Positions 20,142 to 28,629 of a stretch of 64,000 nucleotides of DNA are shown here, piece after piece (within the stretch, counting starts at the first letter, position 1; each line of letters begins with the position of its first letter). Origin of the DNA: Citrobacter sp. Marseille-Q6884 (GTDB taxonomy: Bacteria; Pseudomonadota; Gammaproteobacteria; Enterobacterales; Enterobacteriaceae); contig NZ_CAMDRE010000001.1 in NCBI RefSeq assembly GCF_945906775.1, forward strand, positions 1,240,001 through 1,304,000. Direction: 5' to 3'. A model generated the notes under the pieces. That model made no database searches. It was not told the origin of the DNA and worked only from the letters and a program-made list of their open reading frames with translations. The translations under genes were made by a program, and so were the position numbers.

Positions 20142-21965
20142 GTGATCGAAAATTTGCGTAACATCGCCATCATCGCGCACGTAGACCATGGTAAAACGAC
20201 CCTGGTAGACAAGCTGCTCCAACAATCCGGTACGTTCGATGCACGTGCTGAAACCCAAGAGCGCGTGATGGACTCCAACGATTTGGAGAAAGAGCGTGGG
20301 ATTACCATCCTCGCTAAAAACACCGCTATCAAATGGAATGACTACCGTATCAACATCGTTGATACCCCGGGGCACGCCGACTTCGGTGGTGAAGTTGAAC
20401 GTGTAATGTCCATGGTCGACTCCGTGCTGCTGGTGGTGGATGCAATGGACGGTCCGATGCCGCAGACGCGCTTCGTGACCAAAAAAGCCTTTGCCCACGG
20501 TCTGAAGCCAATTGTTGTTATCAACAAAGTTGACCGTCCTGGCGCGCGTCCTGACTGGGTTGTTGACCAGGTATTCGACCTGTTCGTTAACCTCGACGCA
20601 ACTGACGAACAGCTGGACTTCCCGATCGTTTACGCTTCCGCGCTGAACGGTATCGCAGGTCTGGATCACGAAGATATGGCAGAAGACATGACTCCGCTGT
20701 ATCAGACCATCGTTGATCGTGTACCAGCACCGAACGTTGATCTCGACGGCCCGCTGCAGATGCAGATCTCCCAGCTGGATTACAACAACTATGTTGGTGT
20801 TATCGGCATCGGTCGTATCAAACGCGGTAAAGTGAAACCGAACCAGCAGATCACTATCATTGATAGCGAAGGCAAAACCCGTAACGGTAAAGTCGGTAAA
20901 GTTCTGACCCACCTGGGTCTGGAACGTATTGAGAGTGATATTGCTGAAGCGGGCGATATCATCGCGATCACCGGTCTGGGCGAGCTGAACATCTCCGACA
21001 CCATCTGCGATACGCAGAATGTCGAAGCGCTGCCGGCACTCTCCGTTGATGAACCGACCGTAACCATGTTCTTCTGCGTAAACACCTCTCCGTTCTGTGG
21101 TAAAGAAGGTAAATATGTTACCTCTCGTCAGATCCTTGACCGCCTGAACAAAGAGCTGGTGCACAACGTTGCGCTGCGCGTTGAAGAAACCGAAGATGCG
21201 GATGCGTTCCGTGTATCCGGTCGTGGTGAGCTGCACCTGTCTGTTCTGATCGAAAACATGCGTCGTGAAGGTTTCGAAATGGCGGTTTCCCGTCCGAAAG
21301 TAATCTTCCGCGAAATCGACGGCCGTAAACAAGAGCCGTTCGAAAACGTAACGCTGGACGTCGAAGAGCAGCACCAGGGTTCTGTCATGCAGGCACTGGG
21401 CGAGCGTAAAGGCGACCTGAAAAACATGAATCCAGATGGCAAAGGCCGCGTACGTCTTGACTACGTGATCCCAAGCCGTGGTCTGATCGGCTTCCGTTCA
21501 GAATTCATGACCATGACTTCCGGTACGGGTCTGCTGTACTCCACCTTCAGCCACTACGACGACGTTCGTGCGGGTGATGTGGGTCAGCGTCAGAACGGCG
21601 TACTGATCTCCAACGGCCAGGGTAAAGCAGTTGCGTTCGCACTGTTCAGCCTGCAGGACCGCGGTAAGCTGTTCCTGGGTCACGGTGCAGAAGTTTACGA
21701 AGGCCAGATCATCGGTATTCACAGCCGCTCTAACGACCTGACTGTAAACTGCCTGACCGGTAAGAAACTGACCAACATGCGTGCGTCCGGTACTGACGAA
21801 GCAACGGTTCTGGTTCCGCCGGTTAAGATGACTCTGGAGCAAGCTCTGGAATTCATCGATGACGACGAACTGGTAGAAGTGACCCCAACGTCTATCCGTA
21901 TTCGTAAACGTCACCTGACTGAAAACGATCGTCGCCGTGCAATGCGTGGCGCGAAAGAAGAGTAA
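20142..21965 (+). CDS. typA: ribosome-dependent GTPase TypA/BipA
   Basis: EF-G-like GTPase that helps 50S assembly and adaptation to cold and other stresses. 607 residues; start is GTG (MIENLRNIAIIAHVDHGKTT). G1 AHVDHGKT (residues 11-18), G2 GITI, G3 DTPGHADF, G4 NKVD, G5 SALNG; then domains II, III, V and the TypA-specific C-terminal domain (VEVTPTSIRIRKRHL). It is divergent from glnA with a 379-bp shared control region. The C-terminal four residues differ from E. coli. Confidence 0.98.
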   Translation: MIENLRNIAIIAHVDHGKTTLVDKLLQQSGTFDARAETQERVMDSNDLEKERGITILAKNTAIKWNDYRINIVDTPGHADFGGEVERVMSMVDSVLLVVDAMDGPMPQTRFVTKKAFAHGLKPIVVINKVDRPGARPDWVVDQVFDLFVNLDATDEQLDFPIVYASALNGIAGLDHEDMAEDMTPLYQTIVDRVPAPNVDLDGPLQMQISQLDYNNYVGVIGIGRIKRGKVKPNQQITIIDSEGKTRNGKVGKVLTHLGLERIESDIAEAGDIIAITGLGELNISDTICDTQNVEALPALSVDEPTVTMFFCVNTSPFCGKEGKYVTSRQILDRLNKELVHNVALRVEETEDADAFRVSGRGELHLSVLIENMRREGFEMAVSRPKVIFREIDGRKQEPFENVTLDVEEQHQGSVMQALGERKGDLKNMNPDGKGRVRLDYVIPSRGLIGFRSEFMTMTSGTGLLYSTFSHYDDVRAGDVGQRQNGVLISNGQGKAVAFALFSLQDRGKLFLGHGAEVYEGQIIGIHSRSNDLTVNCLTGKKLTNMRASGTDEATVLVPPVKMTLEQALEFIDDDELVEVTPTSIRIRKRHLTENDRRRAMRGAKEE

Positions 21966-21982
21966 TTCACACTCTTTATGAC

Positions 21983-22015
21983 AAGACCCTGCCTTACGAG
22001 GCGGGGTTTTTTTTG
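21983..22015 (+). terminator. typA terminator
   Basis: GACCCTGCCTTACGAGGCGGGGTTTTTTTT: an imperfect CCCTGCC/GGCGGGG hairpin with eight T residues, 18 bases after the stop. Confidence 0.88.
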
Positions 22016-22168
22016 CCTGTCACCGGGTGTCAGCCCCGGTTTATGCTGAATTCTGCCGCGTTCACTCACTTCCCCTCCTGATCCCTGCCATAAGAGAGCT
22101 TTGTCACAATTATTTCTAAAGCTCGACGCGTGTGTTTGCTTTCGTTTTCGACGTCAGCGTATGATTAA

Positions 22169-22190
22169 CCATCTGGTTTAAACCAAATGG
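22169..22190. promoter_or_regulatory. palindromic operator candidate for YihL
   Basis: A 22-bp palindrome with arms CCATCTGGTTT/AAACCAAATGG, ten of eleven pairs matching and a perfect 12-bp core (TGGTTTAAACCA). It lies nine bases upstream of the yihL ATG, a place expected for autoregulation by a GntR/HutC factor. Confidence 0.6.
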
Positions 22191-22198
22191 ATTAAACA

Positions 22199-22909
22199 AT
22201 GACGAGTAATCAGTCAACCGTTGAAAATGCAAAAGAGAAGTTAGATCGTTGGTTAAAAGATGGGATCACCACGCCAGGCGGAAAACTTCCTTCAGAAAGA
22301 GAGCTCGGAGAGCTATTGGGTATCAAGCGTATGACGCTGCGTCAGGCGCTATTAAACCTGGAGTCTGAATCAAAAATCTTTCGTAAAGACCGCAAGGGAT
22401 GGTTTGTCACGCAGGCTCGCTTTAACTACAGCCCGGAATTATCGGCAAGCTTTCAACGCGCTGCGCTTGAGCAGGGCAGAGAGCCTTCCTGGGGATTTAT
22501 CGAGAAAAGCCGGGTATCGCATTTCCCTGAAGTTACCGCTCCGTTGGTGTCAGCGACGCCATCTGATGAACTGTATCGGATAACGGGTTGGGGGGCGCTG
22601 GAAGGACATAAAGTTTTCTATCATGAAACCTATATCAACCCGAAAGTTGCCCCAGGCTTTATTGAACAGCTTGAAAGCCAGTCATTTTCTTCCGTGTGGG
22701 AAAATGAATATAAAAAAGAAACCGTAATTAAAAAGCTGGCTTTTAAACCCATCAGAATGGCGGGTGATATCAGCAAATTTATTGGCGGCTCAACCGGTAT
22801 GCCCGCGATTCTTATTGAAAAACATCGGGCTGACAACGATGGCAACATCGTGCAAATAGATATTGAGTATTGGCGATTTGAAGCAGTTGATCTCTTCATT
22901 AACTTGTAG
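22199..22909 (+). CDS. yihL: GntR/HutC-family transcriptional regulator YihL
   Basis: 236-residue regulator. An N-terminal winged HTH of GntR type (GGKLPSERELGELLGIKRMTLRQALLNLE, residues about 24-52) precedes a C-terminal UTRA ligand-binding domain (ELYRITGWGALEGHKVFYHETYINP; PAILIEKHRADNDGNIVQIDIEYWR). The ligand is unknown; UTRA domains usually bind small metabolites, often sugar phosphates. yihM follows eight bases later, so it probably controls yihLMN. A palindrome next to the start is the likely operator. Confidence 0.93.
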   Translation: MTSNQSTVENAKEKLDRWLKDGITTPGGKLPSERELGELLGIKRMTLRQALLNLESESKIFRKDRKGWFVTQARFNYSPELSASFQRAALEQGREPSWGFIEKSRVSHFPEVTAPLVSATPSDELYRITGWGALEGHKVFYHETYINPKVAPGFIEQLESQSFSSVWENEYKKETVIKKLAFKPIRMAGDISKFIGGSTGMPAILIEKHRADNDGNIVQIDIEYWRFEAVDLFINL

Positions 22910-22917
22910 GTACGTTT

Positions 22918-23898
22918 ATGGTCACTAAAGATAATGCACATAAAATTCTGGCTCGTGTAGATAACCTTCCTTTGTATCTACATGCTTATGCTTATCATCT
23001 GAATATGCGTCTTGAACGTATATTACCAAATGATTTACTTGATATTGCCAGTGAAAATAATCTGCGCGGTGTGAAAATCCATGTGCTGGATGGCGAGCGC
23101 TTTTCTCTGGAAAATATGGATGACAAGGCGTTGTCAGCATTTGGTGATAAAGCGCGTAAGTTAGAACTTGATGTGCATATTGAAACCAGTTCCTCAGATA
23201 AAAAGGCCATTGACCAGGCTGTCGATATTGCACTAAAAACGGGTGCGTCTTCCGTAAGATTTTATCCGCGCTACGAAGGAAACCTTCAGGAAGTTCTCGC
23301 GATAATAACCGAAGATATCAAATACGTACGAGATCGTTATCAGGATAGCGGGTTGACCTTCACGTTAGAACAACATGAAGACCTGAAGAGTCATGAGTTA
23401 GTCTCGTTAATTCAGAACAGTGGCATGGAGTCACTCTCATTACTCTTTGATTTTGCAAATATGATCAATGCCAACGAGCATCCATTAACGGCATTAGACA
23501 CCATGTCACCGCACATCACGCAGGTGCATATTAAAGATGCGTTAATCGTTAATGAGAAAGCGGGACTCGGCCATAAAGCCTGTACCTCAGGTCAGGGTGA
23601 TATGCCATTCAAAGCATTGCTGACCAGGCTTATCTGTTTAGGTGAAGATAAACCACAGGTTATGGCTTACGGCCTGGAAGAAGAAGTTGATTATTATGCG
23701 CCGGCATTTCGCTTTGAAAACGAAGGTGATAATCCCTGGATCCCCTGGCGCCAGATGAGTGAAACCCCTCTGCCAGCCCCCGAACTTCTGGAAGAACGTT
23801 TGATTAAAGAAAAAAAGGACGCCATCCAACAATTAGAATTTGTACGTAGCGTGCTACAACAAATTAAAAATGAGGCGCATGAAATTCTAAATAATTAA
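22918..23898 (+). CDS. yihM: xylose-isomerase-like TIM-barrel protein YihM
   Basis: 326 residues related to sugar phosphate isomerases/epimerases of the AP-endonuclease-2 superfamily. The metal-ligand positions look present: Glu in TLEQHEDLKSHEL, Asp in LLFDFANMINANEH, His in QVHIKDAL, and Glu in the GLEEEVDYYAP segment. Substrate unknown. It lies between a UTRA regulator and an MFS permease, which suggests uptake and rearrangement of a specific sugar or polyol. No signal peptide; cytoplasmic. Confidence 0.9.
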   Translation: MVTKDNAHKILARVDNLPLYLHAYAYHLNMRLERILPNDLLDIASENNLRGVKIHVLDGERFSLENMDDKALSAFGDKARKLELDVHIETSSSDKKAIDQAVDIALKTGASSVRFYPRYEGNLQEVLAIITEDIKYVRDRYQDSGLTFTLEQHEDLKSHELVSLIQNSGMESLSLLFDFANMINANEHPLTALDTMSPHITQVHIKDALIVNEKAGLGHKACTSGQGDMPFKALLTRLICLGEDKPQVMAYGLEEEVDYYAPAFRFENEGDNPWIPWRQMSETPLPAPELLEERLIKEKKDAIQQLEFVRSVLQQIKNEAHEILNN

Positions 23899-23994
23899 TA
23901 AAATTAACTTCTTTTAGGTTTCTCAATCCATTCCTGGTGAATGGTCAGACTATTATTTTAAGCAAGTGATTTAAATAATCATTTAGGGGATGCT

Positions 23995-25260
23995 ATGCTC
24001 ACAAAAAAGAAATGGGCGCTTTTTAGCCTATTGACACTGTGCGGCGGTACAATCTACAAATTACCTTCACTGAAAGATGCGTTTTATATTCCTATGCAGG
24101 AATACTTCCATTTGACGAATGGTCAGATTGGTAACGCAATGTCAGTGAACTCATTTGTGACTACCGTGGGTTTTTTCTTATCTATTTATTTTGCGGATAA
24201 GCTACCACGTAAATACACCATGTCTTTTTCGCTTATTGCGACGGGGTTGTTGGGGATCTATCTGACAACCATGCCAGGGTATTGGGGGATTCTCTTTGTC
24301 TGGGCGCTGTTCGGTGTCACCTGCGACATGATGAACTGGCCGGTGTTGCTAAAATCGGTTAGTCGACTTGGCAACAGTGAACAGCAGGGCCGCCTGTTTG
24401 GCTTTTTCGAAACAGGCCGCGGTATTGTAGACACGATAGTCGCGTTTTCTGCACTGGCCGTTTTTGCCTGGTTTGGCAGCGGGCTATTAGGGTTTAAAGC
24501 CGGTATCTGGTTCTACTCGGCAATCGTCATTATGGTCGGGATCATCATTTTCTTTGTGCTCAACGATAAAGAAGAAGCCCCGGCGGCAAAAGTACTTGAT
24601 GCGGAAGACGCACCGAAAAATACCAGCATGACGTCGGTATTGAAGGACAAAACGATTTGGTTAATCGCCTTCAACGTCTTCTTTGTCTATGCCGTATATT
24701 GTGGATTAACGTTCTTCATCCCGTTCCTGAAAAACATTTATATGCTGCCAGTCGCGCTGGTGGGGGCTTATGGGATTATTAACCAGTATTGCCTGAAAAT
24801 GGTGGGTGGCCCTATTGGCGGGATGATCTCAGATAAAATCCTGAAATCACCCAGCAAATACCTATGCTATACGTTTATGATCAGCACGGTTGCTCTCGTG
24901 CTGCTGATGATTCTGCCTCATGAAAGTATGCCGGTCTATTTAGGTATGGCGTGTACGCTGGGCTTTGGTGCGATCGTCTTTACGCAGCGTGCCGTTTTCT
25001 TTGCGCCGATTGGTGAAGCAAAAATTGCCGAAAATAACACGGGTGCGGCAATGGCGTTGGGGAGTTTTATCGGTTATGCCCCTGCGATGTTCTGCTTTAG
25101 CCTGTATGGCTACATTCTGGATTTAAACCCAGGGCTCATCGGCTACAAAATTGTGTTTGGCATTATGGCGTGTTTCGCTTTTTGCGGTGCGATTGTCTCC
25201 GTACTGCTGGTGAAACGTATTAGCCAAAGAAGGAAAATGCTGGAAGCTGCAGAAGCGTAA
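23995..25260 (+). CDS. yihN: MFS transporter YihN
   Basis: Inner-membrane permease of 421 residues with about 12 hydrophobic segments and a hydrophilic central loop (NDKEEAPAAKVLDAEDAPKNTS, about residues 193-214) separating two six-helix halves. Family feature after TM2: YFADKLPRKYTMS. SD GGGGATGCT is modest. Third gene of the yihLMN group, after a 96-bp A/T-rich gap, and closed by a strong terminator. Substrate unknown. Confidence 0.9.
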   Translation: MLTKKKWALFSLLTLCGGTIYKLPSLKDAFYIPMQEYFHLTNGQIGNAMSVNSFVTTVGFFLSIYFADKLPRKYTMSFSLIATGLLGIYLTTMPGYWGILFVWALFGVTCDMMNWPVLLKSVSRLGNSEQQGRLFGFFETGRGIVDTIVAFSALAVFAWFGSGLLGFKAGIWFYSAIVIMVGIIIFFVLNDKEEAPAAKVLDAEDAPKNTSMTSVLKDKTIWLIAFNVFFVYAVYCGLTFFIPFLKNIYMLPVALVGAYGIINQYCLKMVGGPIGGMISDKILKSPSKYLCYTFMISTVALVLLMILPHESMPVYLGMACTLGFGAIVFTQRAVFFAPIGEAKIAENNTGAAMALGSFIGYAPAMFCFSLYGYILDLNPGLIGYKIVFGIMACFAFCGAIVSVLLVKRISQRRKMLEAAEA

Positions 25261-25284
25261 CAGACTTCTACAGCTAAGAGTACG

Positions 25285-25314
25285 AAAAAGCCGCTGATGA
25301 TCAGCGGCTTTTTC
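25285..25314 (+). terminator. yihN terminator
   Basis: AAAAAGCCGCTGATGATCAGCGGCTTTTTC, a perfect hairpin with A- and T-runs on both flanks, possibly acting in both directions. Confidence 0.92.
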
Positions 25315-25466
25315 ATCAGTGAAACTCACCAGCCTGGCTCGAAATAGAGTGAGGGTAAGAGTGTGGCGGAAATGTTGGTAATCATAAAATCCCATGTGTT
25401 ACCCATCCAGTCACTATAGTCTTGTCCTGATTATCGATTTAAAGTCGTTATACGATATTTTTATAA

Positions 25467-26405
25467 TTACAACGGTTGCGTAGAGAAATTCTTGTGGATG
25501 AATTCTTCAAGTCTCATCGCGATAATAAGGTGTACTTCTTGTGAGGGATGAACATCATCATTGAAAACATAGTGATGCGAAGTGTTAACCTCGGCTTCAG
25601 GCTCCGGCGTTTTATTGCCAGGGAAACGGTCGTGGGTGTCATACTCGAGCTCATCCGCTTTGCAAAATATTTCTGTCATACAGGCATTGCTGTCAAAGAA
25701 ATGAATATTAATATCTTTATTTTCGGCAATCTTATCGACCAGCGCACGTAGTTTTTCATTGTGCAGAACAGATATTTGATGCAGGTCTTCTTGCTTTTGC
25801 GCGCGCTTGTGTTTGATTTTTGCGGTGACAGACAGATCGGGCATACCCATTACGATGAGATTTTTGACTCCCTGGTCGATTATTTTCTGAATGTTTTTTT
25901 CTTGTGCTTCAATGACCCTGTCTACGTCCTTTTTATGGAATGTCATATAGTCATTGGCACCAAATTCGACAATAACCAGATCTTTTTCTGAGAAATCAAC
26001 GGCAGAGGTTTGTTGTGTCATATTGGAAACAAAGAAAAATGCCGGATTGATTTTTGAATAAGATGCGCTGACAGCACCGCCTTCAGCCTGATTCAAAAGT
26101 CTTTTATTAATTAAGTTTGGTGAGCATAAGAATTCCGGCCAGGTAAAACCATTGGTGAATCGGCCATCATAGTATTGATGACCTAAAGGGACCAATCCAT
26201 GCGATTTTGAACTCATTCTGCCTTCTGAATCCGATAAACTGTCGCCGAGCACAACCAGTCTGTCGAAGGGTTCACTGACCGATTTTTGTGATGTGTTCGA
26301 GCATCCCTGAAACGATTGTGCCAGTTTGAAATTATGACTTTCAACGACATTATTTGAGTTTTTTACTTCATTGAAGGGGGTATAGCGCAGAGTGGTTATT
26401 TCCAT
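25467..26405 (-). CDS. SseJ-like SGNH/GDSL acyltransferase-lipase domain protein
   Basis: 312 residues from ATG 26405 (GGAG six bases upstream; ATG 26417 has no SD). An SGNH hydrolase: nucleophile S56 in LGDSLSDS, G109/G110 in QAEGG, N151 in FGANDYM, and D283-x-x-H286 in NDDVHPS. Blocks GRFTNGFTW, GANDYMT.HK, VMGMPDLS, YVFND.VHP.QEVH and the C-terminal FSTQ strongly match my memory of Salmonella SseJ, a type III effector that esterifies cholesterol in the host. It lacks SseJ's roughly 100-140-residue N-terminal region and has instead about 45 Ser/Asn-rich residues and no signal peptide. Visibly A/T-rich against its neighbours, suggesting transfer. Confidence 0.85.
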   Translation of the reverse strand: MEITTLRYTPFNEVKNSNNVVESHNFKLAQSFQGCSNTSQKSVSEPFDRLVVLGDSLSDSEGRMSSKSHGLVPLGHQYYDGRFTNGFTWPEFLCSPNLINKRLLNQAEGGAVSASYSKINPAFFFVSNMTQQTSAVDFSEKDLVIVEFGANDYMTFHKKDVDRVIEAQEKNIQKIIDQGVKNLIVMGMPDLSVTAKIKHKRAQKQEDLHQISVLHNEKLRALVDKIAENKDINIHFFDSNACMTEIFCKADELEYDTHDRFPGNKTPEPEAEVNTSHHYVFNDDVHPSQEVHLIIAMRLEEFIHKNFSTQPL

Positions 26406-26729
26406 ACTGTTCTCCATTCTATAGAAGTGATATTTGCTATTAGGGCAAAATTCTGTGTTATTAAATGATGATTGCTTATTTGATTAAAATATTGTTTGCA
26501 AGAAAGATGAACCATAAAAAATTATTTATTGTCTCTCTTCATGGCAAGTTAATTGGGGGTTTGAAAGTCGGCTTTGATGTATAAAACGATGATGTTGTAG
26601 AGTTTCATGCTGATATTGTTTGCCAGGTTGTTGATGTACCGGGCATAAACTCAAAATGTAACATCACCGATAGTCAAACTTCCCCTTTCCCGCTACAGTT
26701 ATTCATCCACGGCGAGTAAGGAGAAGGGC
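26406..26729. other. A/T-rich spacer between the SGNH hydrolase and yihX
   Basis: 324 bp, low GC, no convincing ORF or terminator. It presumably holds the divergent promoters of the hydrolase gene (minus) and yihX (plus). In E. coli K-12 the sulfoquinovose genes lie here; I see no identifiable remnant of them. Confidence 0.6.
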
Positions 26730-27329
26730 ATGCTCTATATCTTTGATTTGGGTAATGTGATTGTCGATATCGACTTCAATCGCGTGTTAGGCACATGGAG
26801 CGATCTAAGCCGTGTCCCGCTGGCGTCGCTAAAGCAAAGTTTCACAATGGGTGACGCTTTTCACCAGCATGAACGGGGTGAAATAACGGATGAGGCCTTT
26901 GCCGAAGCCCTGTGTCATGAGATGGCGCTACCATTGAGTTATGAACAGTTTTCCCATGGCTGGCAGGCCGTTTTTGTCGCGTTACGACCAGACGTGATCG
27001 ACATTATGCATAAGCTGCGCGAGCAGGGGCATCGTGTGGTGGTTCTCTCGAACACCAACCGCCTGCACACGACGTTTTGGCCGGATGAGTATCCCGAAGT
27101 GCGTCAGGCTGCTGACCATATCTATCTTTCTCAGGAGCTTGGCATGCGTAAACCGGAAGCGCGGATTTACCAGCATGTGCTGCAGTCTGAAGGTTTTTCC
27201 GCTGCGGATGCAGTCTTTTTTGATGACAACGCCGATAATATTGAAGGGGCTAACCAGTTAGGGATCACCAGCATCCTGGTCGTCGATAAAACGACGATCC
27301 CTGACTATTTCGCGAAGTTGTTATGCTAA
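26730..27329 (+). CDS. yihX: alpha-D-glucose-1-phosphate phosphatase YihX
   Basis: HAD-like phosphatase of 199 residues that in E. coli hydrolyses alpha-glucose-1-phosphate and other small phosphates. HAD motif I is DLGNVIVDID (DxxxxxD variant at residues 5-11), motif II VVLSNTN, motif III Lys in RKPEARIYQ, motif IV FFDDNADNIEGA. SD AAGGAG six bases before ATG. Overlaps yihY by seven bases (TTATGCTAA), heading the yihX-yihY-dtd-fabY operon. Confidence 0.95.
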   Translation: MLYIFDLGNVIVDIDFNRVLGTWSDLSRVPLASLKQSFTMGDAFHQHERGEITDEAFAEALCHEMALPLSYEQFSHGWQAVFVALRPDVIDIMHKLREQGHRVVVLSNTNRLHTTFWPDEYPEVRQAADHIYLSQELGMRKPEARIYQHVLQSEGFSAADAVFFDDNADNIEGANQLGITSILVVDKTTIPDYFAKLLC

Positions 27330-28195
27330 AAAACGTGCATCAAAAAGTCCGGCATTCTATGCGTACGGTATGGGCCTGGCTAAAACTATTATGGCAGCGC
27401 ATTGATGAGGACAACATGACTACGCTGGCAGGAAACCTTGCCTACGTTTCGTTGCTCTCATTAGTGCCGCTTATTGCCGTTGTTTTTGCTCTTTTCGCCG
27501 CATTTCCCATGTTTTCCGACGTCAGTCTCCAGCTACGGCATTTTATATTTGCCAACTTTATCCCGGCGACGGGCGACGTCATTCAGCGTTATATCGAACA
27601 ATTTGTCGCGAACTCGAACAAAATGACCGCCGTTGGCGCATGTGGGCTGATTGTGACGGCGTTATTACTGATGTATGCCATCGACAGCGCGTTGAATACC
27701 ATCTGGCGCAGTAAGCGCGTACGACCCAAAGTCTATTCCTTTGCCGTTTACTGGATGATTTTAACGCTGGGGCCGCTGCTGGCAGGGGCCAGTCTGGCAA
27801 TCAGTTCTTATCTGCTGTCGCTGCGTTGGGCCAGCGAGCTCAATACGGTGATCGATGACGTACTGCGTATTTTCCCGTTGGTACTCTCATGGCTCTCGTT
27901 CTGGCTGCTTTACAGCATCGTACCCACTACGCGCGTACCTAACCGTGATGCGATTGTTGGCGCTTTCGTCGCCGCCGTCTTGTTCGAAGCAGGAAAGAAA
28001 GGTTTCGCGCTTTATATCACCATGTTTCCCTCATATCAGCTTATTTACGGCGTACTGGCGGTGATCCCCATTTTATTTGTCTGGGTGTACTGGACGTGGT
28101 GTATCGTCTTGCTAGGTGCGGAAATAACTGTCACTCTCGGGGAATACCGCAAACTTAAACAAGCCGCAGAACAAGAAGAAGCAGATCAACCATGA
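27323..28195 (+). CDS. yihY: YihY/BrkB-family inner membrane protein (UPF0761)
   Basis: 290 residues with about six membrane segments (TTLAGNLAYVSLLSLVPLIAVVFALFAAFPMF; VGACGLIVTALLLMYAID; SYLLS; LLYSIVPTTRVP). Formerly compared with ribonuclease BN, but RNase BN is elsewhere; function is unknown. ATGA overlap with dtd shows translational coupling. Confidence 0.93.
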   Translation: MLKNVHQKVRHSMRTVWAWLKLLWQRIDEDNMTTLAGNLAYVSLLSLVPLIAVVFALFAAFPMFSDVSLQLRHFIFANFIPATGDVIQRYIEQFVANSNKMTAVGACGLIVTALLLMYAIDSALNTIWRSKRVRPKVYSFAVYWMILTLGPLLAGASLAISSYLLSLRWASELNTVIDDVLRIFPLVLSWLSFWLLYSIVPTTRVPNRDAIVGAFVAAVLFEAGKKGFALYITMFPSYQLIYGVLAVIPILFVWVYWTWCIVLLGAEITVTLGEYRKLKQAAEQEEADQP

Positions 28196-28629
28196 TTGCA
28201 TTAATTCAGCGCGTAACCCGTGCAAGCGTCACCGTGGAGGGCGCAGTGACGGGTGAAATCGGCCCAGGACTTTTGGTCTTATTAGGTGTCGAAAAGGATG
28301 ATGATGAACAGAAAGCGAACCGCCTGTGCGAGCGCGTGCTCGGCTATCGAATTTTTAGCGATGCCGAAGGCAAGATGAACCTGAATGTGCAGCAGGCGGG
28401 TGGCAGTGTGCTGGTGGTCTCACAGTTTACGCTGGCGGCAGATACCGAACGCGGGATGCGCCCGAGTTTTTCAAAGGGAGCCGCGCCGGATCGGGCAGAA
28501 GCGCTATACGAGTACTTTGTTGAGCGTTGCCGCCAACAGGAAATGAACACGCAGACCGGTCGATTCGCTGCTGATATGCAGGTTTCGCTGGTTAATGATG
28601 GCCCCGTGACGTTCTGGTTACAGGTATGA
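28192..28629 (+). CDS. dtd: D-aminoacyl-tRNA deacylase
   Basis: Hydrolyses D-aminoacyl-tRNAs (D-Tyr and others), protecting translation. 145 residues, the E. coli length. Signature motifs: SQFTLAADT (SQFTL active site with Thr) and VNDGPVTFWL (the cross-subunit GP motif). Starts and ends in ATGA overlaps with yihY and fabY. Confidence 0.97.
   Translation: MIALIQRVTRASVTVEGAVTGEIGPGLLVLLGVEKDDDEQKANRLCERVLGYRIFSDAEGKMNLNVQQAGGSVLVVSQFTLAADTERGMRPSFSKGAAPDRAEALYEYFVERCRQQEMNTQTGRFAADMQVSLVNDGPVTFWLQV

Noticed and set aside
19845..21374. 509-codon minus-strand ORF opposite typA
   Set aside because: Antisense shadow of typA; composition artefactual, crosses the glnA control region.
26418..26729. 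Possible gene remnant in the A/T-rich spacer
   Set aside because: A minus-strand frame gives a short hydrophobic peptide but no start, SD or recognisable match.
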